A stretch of DNA of 13,922 bases from an uncultured Lachnobacterium sp. GTDB lineage: Bacteria > Bacillota > Clostridia > Lachnospirales > Lachnospiraceae. The position numbers were made by a program, and so were the translations under genes. The stretch is from NCBI GenBank assembly GCA_900548765.1, contig URLU01000041.1, positions 1-13,922 of the forward strand, read 5' to 3'. Position 1 is the stretch's first letter; the number at the start of each line of letters is the position of its first letter. Shown here piece by piece: positions 6,008 through 12,690 of the stretch. The notes below the pieces were generated by a model that was given only the letters and a program-made list of their open reading frames with translations, was not told the DNA's origin and did not search any database.

Positions 6008-7813
6008 ATGAAAAAATTCCGTTTCAAAAAATCTATTTTATTTTTTTCACTTCCTATTATAACTGTTTTTTCCGTTCTGGGAAGTTCATACTTTGTGAAT
6101 GAGAGTTTTGAGGATTTTCTTGAAGAACAGTTTATATCCGAGGTTACATCGGATGCGTTGTCTCTGCACTACTCATTGAAAGACCCTGCTGCGTATGGTA
6201 TCGACACAGATAGTCTGTATACGGAAGGTACATATCTTCCTGCTTGGAGCATGGATAATTCTACCGACGTCAATAGTTCAGCGGACTCTATTGGTTCCAC
6301 AAATGCTGCACAATCTACAAGCCCAGCTCTGGATAAACTAAAAAAATACCCTCGTATTCTATTATCTAAAGAACAAAAACTAGAATACGACATCCTGCTC
6401 CAATACCTCACTCTGGAAAACAGCCTCTTACAATACGAATTATACTCTGAACCTCTCGGTATCTCAAGTGGTGCCCACTGCCAGATGCCGATTCTCCTAT
6501 CCGAGTATGACTTTAACTGCAAGGAGGACATTGATATGTATTTTAAAATCCTAAGTGACCTCCCCGGATATTTCGATGGAATAATGCTTTTTGAGACCGC
6601 AAAGGCTGACGCAGGGCTTTTTATGTCCGACAACCTCTGCGTGGATGTAATCAACCAGTGTGAGGATTTTGAGAACTCTTCCCTCCTAATCGACAGCTTC
6701 GCAAACCGCATCAATGAGCTTGACAGCCTGTCCGATTCAGAAAAATCAGATTACATAGAGGAAAACAATGCTATCGTGTCAGACCTCATCAAGCCTGCCT
6801 ACACCAGGCTTGCCTCTGATTTGACCGCCCTTCTGGGACGTGGACGCAACTCTCTGGGGCTTTATTATGCCGTTAATGGCTGTGACTATTACGAGCTCCT
6901 GACTCAGAAATACACTGGCTCAGACAAATCCGTAGATGATTTATTTGAGGAAATTGCAGACGAACGCAGGGAAAATCTTGATGCTATTTCAGAATATATG
7001 TCCCGGAATAATGTAAAGGACTCCCTCTCCGGCGTCTCAGATTTTGGCAGTGACATGAAGTCAAATCCAGCTGAAGTGCTGGATTATCTACAAACTGCCA
7101 TCAAAGATGACTTTCCTACTGTTGATAACTTTTGCTATACCGTCTCTGCTGTGGATAGTTCCCTGTCTGATGGGCTGGCACCTGCTTTTTACATCACGCC
7201 GCCCTGGGATGACCACAGCAGCAATAAAATTTATGTCAACAGTGCGAGTACTTATCCCGACATCCAGTTTTTTACCACCCTTGCCCACGAGGGCTTTCCG
7301 GGACATCTATACCAGAATGTCATGTCCTATGAATACGGGCTTGAGCCTTACCGCTGCCAGTTGGGCTTCGACGGCTACACAGAGGGCTGGGCTGCATATG
7401 TAGAGTTTTTATCCTACAAATATGCCGGCCAATATGCAGGAATTGATGATGAGACCATTGATTTTCTGCAAAACGAGGCCGCTGCCTCCCTAAGTCTCTA
7501 CGCAAGCACGGATATAGGTGTGAATTATTATGGCTGGGACTACGCTGCTGTGGAAAATTTCTGGGCTGACTATGGCATTAATGACCCTGATACCCTGCTG
7601 TCCATCATGGATCTGGTTATCTCTGATCCTGCCAATTACCTCAAATACTATGTGGGTTATCTGGAGATAGAAGATATAAAGAGCCAAAAGGAAGCCCAAT
7701 ATGATGACTTCTCTCTCAGCTCTTTTCATAAGACCCTGCTTGATATCGGGCCTGCTCCATTTAATATTATCGAAAAATATTTTGATGATTTTTACTCTAG
7801 CAGCTGCTTATAG
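6008..7813 (+). CDS. Exported DUF885-family putative zinc metallopeptidase
   Basis: A 601-residue protein and the only plus-strand gene in the window. The N-terminus (MKKFRFKKS, then a ~20-residue hydrophobic stretch) is a signal peptide or membrane anchor with no lipobox, so the protein is probably outside the membrane. The central and C-terminal parts match DUF885: TTLAHEGFPGHLYQ carries an HExxxxH zinc-site variant (H427, E428, H433), followed 26 residues later by E459 in YTEGWAAY, the likely third ligand, as in gluzincin-like peptidases. A Ser/Asn-rich stretch near residues 80-100 may be a flexible linker. AAAGG lies 4 nt before the ATG. The stop lies inside the 3' end of the convergent rsmI. 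Peptide hydrolysis is inferred from the motif; the substrate is unknown. Confidence 0.9.
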   Translation: MKKFRFKKSILFFSLPIITVFSVLGSSYFVNESFEDFLEEQFISEVTSDALSLHYSLKDPAAYGIDTDSLYTEGTYLPAWSMDNSTDVNSSADSIGSTNAAQSTSPALDKLKKYPRILLSKEQKLEYDILLQYLTLENSLLQYELYSEPLGISSGAHCQMPILLSEYDFNCKEDIDMYFKILSDLPGYFDGIMLFETAKADAGLFMSDNLCVDVINQCEDFENSSLLIDSFANRINELDSLSDSEKSDYIEENNAIVSDLIKPAYTRLASDLTALLGRGRNSLGLYYAVNGCDYYELLTQKYTGSDKSVDDLFEEIADERRENLDAISEYMSRNNVKDSLSGVSDFGSDMKSNPAEVLDYLQTAIKDDFPTVDNFCYTVSAVDSSLSDGLAPAFYITPPWDDHSSNKIYVNSASTYPDIQFFTTLAHEGFPGHLYQNVMSYEYGLEPYRCQLGFDGYTEGWAAYVEFLSYKYAGQYAGIDDETIDFLQNEAAASLSLYASTDIGVNYYGWDYAAVENFWADYGINDPDTLLSIMDLVISDPANYLKYYVGYLEIEDIKSQKEAQYDDFSLSSFHKTLLDIGPAPFNIIEKYFDDFYSSSCL

Positions 7814-8631
7814 ATGTCTCTCTTGCTTACACCCCTGTCTTTTGCCACCATTTTCATGGCTTCCTTATGGTCTACTCCCTGGTTCTCATAGTAGGCCATA
7901 TGCTCTTCCAAAGGCATATTCTCCCAGCTCTGCTGCTTTTCCTCTATGACTTCGCTTCTGCTCCTGCCACAGATGACCAGCACATATTCACCTCTTGGCT
8001 CATGCTCCTTTGAGTATTCCAATAGCTCTGAAAATGTAGTCTGCATTTTCTCCTCATGCTTTTTGGTGAGCTCCCTGCAGACTGTCAGCTCCCTGTCGCC
8101 GATACCATTCATCAGCTCAGTAACTGTTCTGATCAGGCGGTGAGGTGCTTCATATATTATGATGGTCCTGGTCTCATTTTTGAGTTCATCTATAATAACT
8201 GCACGCTCTTTTTTATCCCTTGGCAAAAAGGCTTCAAATGCAAATCTTCTGGTTGGTCTGCCCGACATGGTAAGTGCCGTTATACATGCCGCAGGTCCTG
8301 GAAGGGATGTGACAGGAACGCCCTCCTCATAGCAGATTCTGACTATATCCTCGCCGGGATCAGAAATGCCAGGTGTCCCGGCATCTGTTATAAGTGCTAT
8401 GTTTTTGCCTTCCTTGAGCTTTGCCACAAGCTGATAAGCTTTTTCTATCCTGTTAAACTCATGATAGCTTGTCATGGGGGTCTTTATGTCAAAATGATTC
8501 AAAAGCTTTATAGAGTTCCTCGTGTCCTCTGCCGCTATTAAATCCACCTCTTTGAGCGTTTTTAGCACCCGGTATGTTATATCCTCCAGATTTCCAATGG
8601 GAGTCGCACATAAATATAAGGTTCCTGTCAT
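7792..8631 (-). CDS. rsmI: 16S rRNA (cytidine1402-2'-O)-methyltransferase
   Basis: A 279-residue RsmI, which methylates the ribose of C1402 in the 16S rRNA decoding centre using S-adenosylmethionine. The tetrapyrrole-methylase-type fold is clear: GTLYLCATPIGNLEDIT at the start, DLIAAEDTRNS, SYHEFNR, then LITDAGTPGISDPG and SLPGPAACITAL. RRFAFEAFLPR and IIYEAPHRL are also characteristic. The C-terminal helical part ends in a segment typical of Bacillota RsmI. It starts 9 nt after the trmN6-like stop codon with an AGGAGA site, which fits one operon and matches the yabB-yabC order of B. subtilis. Its last 22 nt overlap the convergent DUF885 gene, and no terminator is seen. Confidence 0.96.
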   Translation of the reverse strand: MTGTLYLCATPIGNLEDITYRVLKTLKEVDLIAAEDTRNSIKLLNHFDIKTPMTSYHEFNRIEKAYQLVAKLKEGKNIALITDAGTPGISDPGEDIVRICYEEGVPVTSLPGPAACITALTMSGRPTRRFAFEAFLPRDKKERAVIIDELKNETRTIIIYEAPHRLIRTVTELMNGIGDRELTVCRELTKKHEEKMQTTFSELLEYSKEHEPRGEYVLVICGRSRSEVIEEKQQSWENMPLEEHMAYYENQGVDHKEAMKMVAKDRGVSKRDIYKQLLE

Positions 8632-8640
8632 TCTGTTCTC

Positions 8641-9405
8641 CTAATATCCATATATTTTGTAGATTTCGTCTGTGTACACATTTACATCCTTGTATACAAT
8701 CAATGGTTTTTCCACAGTTAGTCTGCTCTTACCGCCCTTATAGCCCTCGATTAAAACCATATTGGGCTCCTTGTCCACATAAGGGTGAACCAGTCTCATC
8801 CGCTTTGGCTCGATTTTGTACTGTACCATGAGGCTGAATATCTCTGCCAGTCTGAAGGGTCTGTGAACCATGTAAAATCTGCCGTTCTGCTTCAAAAGCC
8901 TTGAGCTTTCCCTGATTATATCCTCCAGATTGCAGCAGACCTCGTGGCGCGCAATGGTCAGGGCATCATCAGGATTTTTTATTCCGTGCTGCTCTATCAT
9001 GTAGGGCGGATTGGTAGTTACCACTTCAAAGGAGTCCCTGCCAAACTGATCTGATGCAGTCTTTATGTCTCCCTCCACTATGTCTATCCTGTCCTCAAGC
9101 CCATTATATCTTACACTTCTCATAGCCATATCCGCGCTGTCAGGCTGTATTTCAAGGCCTGTCAGGTGGGCTGCCCCGGTCTTTGCTGCCATAAGAATAG
9201 GTATAATACCTGTTCCCGTGCCTAAATCCAGCACTCTCTCGCCTCTTTTTGCTCTGGCAAAACCAGACAAAAGCACAGCATCTATGCCGAAGCAGAAGCG
9301 TTTTGGATCCTGAATTATGAAATAGCCATTGCACTGCAAATCATCGAGACGCTCGTTACTGTGTATCAGACTGCTGTCTGTTTGTATTTCTATTTCCGTT
9401 GTCAT
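8641..9405 (-). CDS. tRNA1(Val) (adenine37-N6)-methyltransferase-like protein
   Basis: A class I S-adenosylmethionine-dependent methyltransferase of the TrmN6/YfiC/YabB family; the E. coli member makes m6A37 in tRNA1(Val). Numbered from the chosen start: FGIDAVLL (39-46), the SAM-binding loop DLGTGTG (60-66), the acidic residue after strand 2 (GLEIQPDSADMA), and the adenine-N6 catalytic motif NPPY (132-135). The frame stays open upstream to 9540, but those extra residues are a Thr/Arg/Asp-rich shadow of the repetitive ricT tail. The ATG at 9405 has AAGGGA 7 nt upstream and gives 254 residues, close to the family norm, so it is preferred. The gene still overlaps the end of ricT by 50 nt. Confidence 0.93.
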   Translation of the reverse strand: MTTEIEIQTDSSLIHSNERLDDLQCNGYFIIQDPKRFCFGIDAVLLSGFARAKRGERVLDLGTGTGIIPILMAAKTGAAHLTGLEIQPDSADMAMRSVRYNGLEDRIDIVEGDIKTASDQFGRDSFEVVTTNPPYMIEQHGIKNPDDALTIARHEVCCNLEDIIRESSRLLKQNGRFYMVHRPFRLAEIFSLMVQYKIEPKRMRLVHPYVDKEPNMVLIEGYKGGKSRLTVEKPLIVYKDVNVYTDEIYKIYGY

Positions 9406-10621
9406 TGCGTTTTCCCTTATAGCGACTGCGTCTGTTCTTGTTGTAGTGGTTTCTGTTGTCATTCTGCCTGTTGTCGTTTGGTCTGTTGTCGTTTGGTCTG
9501 TTATCATCTGTTCTTTCCATATCCGATGATTTCTGTTCAAACTGCTGGTTATTTTCCCTTACAGCATTGGCATTATCCCTTTTATCATATTCTTTTTTCT
9601 CGTAGTCTTTTCTGTCATAGTCGCGATTCTCATTTGAACGCCTGCTGCTATTGCGAAATGTATCATCACCATTGTTTCTCTGGCGGTTCCTGTTTTGATT
9701 ATTGCCGCGGTTTCTTGGCTTTGGCTTCTCCTCTGCCACCTCATCGTTGTCCTCTAAGCCCTCAAGCTCTTTAAGCTCCTCAGCAGTAACCTTTACATCC
9801 TTCCTGCGTCCCGGAGTGAACTTTAAATCATCAACAGAGAACTCTCTCATTTCCTTCTCGTCGCCATTCTCAACAAGCACCTTGACATTCTGTCTTAAGA
9901 CATTCAAGCTCTTTACCTCGCCTCTGGTACCATCTCTGCTGACCACGATATCTCCAACATTTGGCATTCTGCTGTTTAAGTACTCATAGGTCTCCTGCTC
10001 GTTCTTTAAGCAGCACATGAGTCTTCCACAGACACCTGATATCTTGGTAGGGTTGAGGGACAGGTTCTGCTCCTTTGCCATCTTGATTGAAACCGGCACA
10101 AAGTCAGACAGATAAGACTTACAGCAGAGCTCTCTGCCACATATGCCCAGTCCGCCCATCATCTTGGTCTCATCTCTCACACCAATCTGGCGAAGCTCGA
10201 TTCTGGTTCTGAATACTGCTGCCAAATCCTTTACCAGCTCTCTGAAGTCGATTCGTCCATCCGCTGTAAAATAAAATAAGAGCTTGTTGTTATCAAAGGT
10301 GTATTCTGCATCCACAAGCTTCATCTCAAGCCCATGCCTGATTATCTTCTCCTTGCAGATTTTGAAGGCCTCTTTTTCTCTCTCCCTGTTGTGCTCAACA
10401 TTTTTCTCATCCTCATCTGTTGCCACTCTGATAACAGGCTTTAGCGGCTGAATCACCTTGTCATCCTCTACTTCCTTTGGTGGAATGAGGACTGTTCCCA
10501 TCTCAATGCCTCTGGCTGTCTCAACAATTACATGCATTGCTGTCTCCAGCTCAAAGTCTAATGGGTCAAAATAATATATTTTTCCTGCGGTTCGGAATCT
10601 GATTCCTACTATTTTTGTCAT
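9356..10621 (-). CDS. ricT: PSP1-domain protein RicT (YaaT), with long disordered tail
   Basis: A 421-residue RicT/YaaT homologue. In B. subtilis RicT forms a complex with RicA and RicF that carries iron-sulfur clusters and aids mRNA maturation with RNase Y; roles in sporulation and competence follow. The PSP1 core (residues 1 to ~290) holds six conserved cysteines in CGRELCC (161, 166, 167) and CGRLMCC (198, 203, 204). From about residue 300 the protein becomes a low-complexity Asn/Asp/Arg/Lys/Gln tail ending in NDNRP-type repeats, making it about 145 residues longer than the B. subtilis protein (~275). The tail is strongly polar, so RNA binding or phase behaviour is conceivable but unproven. 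It starts one base after the holB stop, with its AAAGGAGA site inside holB. Confidence 0.95.
   Translation of the reverse strand: MTKIVGIRFRTAGKIYYFDPLDFELETAMHVIVETARGIEMGTVLIPPKEVEDDKVIQPLKPVIRVATDEDEKNVEHNREREKEAFKICKEKIIRHGLEMKLVDAEYTFDNNKLLFYFTADGRIDFRELVKDLAAVFRTRIELRQIGVRDETKMMGGLGICGRELCCKSYLSDFVPVSIKMAKEQNLSLNPTKISGVCGRLMCCLKNEQETYEYLNSRMPNVGDIVVSRDGTRGEVKSLNVLRQNVKVLVENGDEKEMREFSVDDLKFTPGRRKDVKVTAEELKELEGLEDNDEVAEEKPKPRNRGNNQNRNRQRNNGDDTFRNSSRRSNENRDYDRKDYEKKEYDKRDNANAVRENNQQFEQKSSDMERTDDNRPNDNRPNDNRQNDNRNHYNKNRRSRYKGKRNDNGNRNTNRQQSDTQ
9453..9512 (-). repeat. 15-bp tandem repeats in the ricT tail
   Basis: About four copies of a 15-bp unit; the two central copies (plus strand CTGTTGTCGTTTGGT) are identical and the outer two are diverged. 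They encode the Asn-Asp-Asn-Arg-(Pro/Gln) ladder of RicT. A multiple of three, so copy number can vary without a frameshift. Confidence 0.85.
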
Positions 10622-10622
10622 T

Positions 10623-11636
10623 CTAGTTCTCCTTTATTGTCATAAGCAGCAACTCTATCACAAGCTCAAAATTAACATTGGCATTTAATCTCACCTTTGC
10701 CTTTTCCAGAGCCTCTAATATGTTGTCTATTCCGTTGTAGGAATGTTTGGCTGCCTGTCTTTTTATATCATAGACCTCATCATTAAAAATCAGTCCATTA
10801 ACATCATTGGTCGCTTTCATATACAGGACATCCCTGTACCATATCATCATCAGGTCAAAATAATCCTGCACCTTAAGCTTATACTCAGTTATCTGCTTTA
10901 CTGCTGCGGTAAGCTCATATAAATCTATGTCGTCTAACCTCTTTAAGAGCTGGAGGGCAGACTTTTTCATCTCGTTAAAGTCCTCTGAGCTGGCAAGCTG
11001 TATGGCTTTTCCCACTACTCCCTGGGCAAAGGCTGTACACACATCTGCCTGATAATCCGGTATGTGCAGCTTTTCCATGAGGTATTTGTGTATCAATTCA
11101 TCCTTGACTGCCTTGAGATTTAAGGTTATGCACCTGGACCTGATAGTCGGCAGAAAACTATCTGCGTTGGTAGTTAAAAGCAGTATTACACCATATGCCG
11201 GCGGCTCCTCTATTGTTTTTAGGAGAGCATTCTGCGCCTGCTGGTTCATCTTCTCCGCTTCATCGATTATATAGATTTTGTATTTGCTGCTATACGGCTT
11301 AATGGCTATGTCATTGTTTAGCTGTGCTCGTATCTCGTCCACCGAGATGTTGTTTGGCTTCTCGTGGGTGACATAGATTATATCCGGCTGGTTATGGTCT
11401 GCTGCCTGTCTGCAGGAACGGCACTCCATACAGCCATCCACATCCTTGCCACCAGCAATCATTGCATCCATGTTCCCGCACTGCAATGCCATGGCAAAGG
11501 CTTCGGCTATCATCATTTTACCAGACAGGTCTGGTCCGTTTAAAATATAGGCATGGGATACCTTTCCCATGGATATTGCATTTTTCAGATGCTCTATTAT
11601 CTGTTCATGTCCGATTATATCCTTAAATCCTGCCAT
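10623..11636 (-). CDS. holB: DNA polymerase III subunit delta'
   Basis: A 337-residue delta' subunit of the clamp loader, which with delta and tau/gamma opens the sliding clamp and places it on primed DNA. The AAA+ fold shows IIGHEQIIEHLKNAI, a degenerate P-loop GPDLSGKM (residues 34-41), zinc cysteines 53, 69, 72 and 75, DEAE (125-128) in the Walker B position, ALLKTIEEPP, and the SRC motif (167-169) that completes a neighbour's ATP site. The first zinc Cys is followed by a longer loop (15 residues) than in E. coli. It starts 14 nt after yaaR and ends one base before ricT. Confidence 0.96.
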   Translation of the reverse strand: MAGFKDIIGHEQIIEHLKNAISMGKVSHAYILNGPDLSGKMMIAEAFAMALQCGNMDAMIAGGKDVDGCMECRSCRQAADHNQPDIIYVTHEKPNNISVDEIRAQLNNDIAIKPYSSKYKIYIIDEAEKMNQQAQNALLKTIEEPPAYGVILLLTTNADSFLPTIRSRCITLNLKAVKDELIHKYLMEKLHIPDYQADVCTAFAQGVVGKAIQLASSEDFNEMKKSALQLLKRLDDIDLYELTAAVKQITEYKLKVQDYFDLMMIWYRDVLYMKATNDVNGLIFNDEVYDIKRQAAKHSYNGIDNILEALEKAKVRLNANVNFELVIELLLMTIKEN

Positions 11637-11650
11637 ATTGCCCCCACTTT

Positions 11651-12091
11651 CTAGGTAAATATATCCAGCAGCAAACCTTCTATTTCACCTATTGCATTAA
11701 GTATTTTCAAATGATCCATCTCATCTGACACCAGTTCTGTGGCCAGCTGATCCAGATTCTCATCTATTAGTTTAATGATTCCATATACTCTGTGGCGTCC
11801 CCTTCTGTCCAGAAAGTTCTCTCTGGAAAACTTATGCGACCTGTACACCACCTCGTTCAGGAAGTCCTTTATCAGACCTCTGTACTTTTTCATATCTCTG
11901 ATATCCATATGCTGGGCGATGCGGTTTCCCTGAGCTGTGATATCCTCCATCAGTGAATCCACCTTTGCCTGCAGCTCTGCATCTGTAATGGCTGACGACA
12001 GGGTGAATTTGAATGAACCATCTCCAACCGTGGTCTTCTGCGTGTCCGGCACCTGGGTAACCTGTGATATATTGTTTACCTTTACATCCAT
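11651..12091 (-). CDS. yaaR: YaaR family protein (DUF327)
   Basis: A 146-residue mostly helical protein matching YaaR/DUF327: a polar N-terminus, then DAELQAKVDSLMEDITAQG, MKKYRGLIKDFLNEVVYRSHK, a basic patch DRRGRHRVYGIIKLIDENL, and a C-terminal helix ending in EGLLLDIFT. No catalytic motif is visible and the function is not established. The position directly before holB is the same as in B. subtilis and supports the identification. It begins 9 nt after the kinase-like gene, with an AGAGGG site near the ATG, so translation is probably coupled. Confidence 0.92.
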   Translation of the reverse strand: MDVKVNNISQVTQVPDTQKTTVGDGSFKFTLSSAITDAELQAKVDSLMEDITAQGNRIAQHMDIRDMKKYRGLIKDFLNEVVYRSHKFSRENFLDRRGRHRVYGIIKLIDENLDQLATELVSDEMDHLKILNAIGEIEGLLLDIFT

Positions 12092-12100
12092 AAGCGCCCT

Positions 12101-12685
12101 CTAATTTCTGCTAATGTAATCCCTTACGTTTTGTATTGTGTCTTCCAGTATCAGATTTTGAAATCTCACATCTATCTGGGCTTTTGCCAGGTTTTCCTCT
12201 GAAAAATCCTTTGAATCCGCCAGAAAACGCCTGCACAGCTCCGCGTATTTAGGCTCTGTCTCAAGCTTCTCCCGGTTCAGTGCCCTCTGTAAGCGCTCTC
12301 CATCCTCTACTTCTATATATATCGGCACGACTGCGTCTTTTCCAAAATATTCTCTTATTCCGGTGTAGGTATCAAGTGTGCCTATGAGCATGTAGCTGTT
12401 TTTGTTCAAATCTATCTGCCCATCATCCACTGTGAAGTATCTCCACACGCCATATACGGTGTCGTAGGCTCTGAGCTCTATTATCTTTCCTGCCGCCTCA
12501 AGCTTCTTTAGCTGGTCCTCTGTGCAAAAATGATAATTTTCTCCGTCAACCTCTCCCTCTCGTATAGGTCTGGTGGTATAGGGTATTATTTTCTTTAGAT
12601 TAAAATCCTTCTGGCTCATTAATCTGGTGTAAATTGTATCCTTACCGGATGAGCTCTTGCCCATCACACAATATATTTTTCCCAT
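12101..12685 (-). CDS. Guanylate-kinase-like P-loop protein
   Basis: A ~194-residue member of the guanylate kinase superfamily. The N-terminus GKIYCVMGKSSSGKDT contains the P-loop (GxSSSGKD), followed by YTTRPIREGEVDGENYHF, the segment that in guanylate kinase contacts GMP (TTRxxRxGExxGxxYxF). The rest follows the kinase fold up to a C-terminal helix. P-loop and lid details differ from housekeeping Gmk, so a paralogue with another role is possible. It occupies the place of tmk (thymidylate kinase) in the B. subtilis holB region. The decarboxylase stop and an ATG at 12691 overlap (TAATG), but the AAAGGA site is too close to that ATG; the ATG at 12685 has better spacing. Confidence 0.8.
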   Translation of the reverse strand: MGKIYCVMGKSSSGKDTIYTRLMSQKDFNLKKIIPYTTRPIREGEVDGENYHFCTEDQLKKLEAAGKIIELRAYDTVYGVWRYFTVDDGQIDLNKNSYMLIGTLDTYTGIREYFGKDAVVPIYIEVEDGERLQRALNREKLETEPKYAELCRRFLADSKDFSEENLAKAQIDVRFQNLILEDTIQNVRDYISRN

Positions 12686-12690
12686 TTTCA

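Noticed and set aside
6169..6714. A 181-codon minus-strand frame inside the DUF885 gene
   Set aside because: It lies antisense to a clear protein-coding frame and has no recognisable motif.
8056..8541. A 161-codon plus-strand frame opposite rsmI
   Set aside because: RsmI motifs are complete on the minus strand; the plus frame is a shadow.
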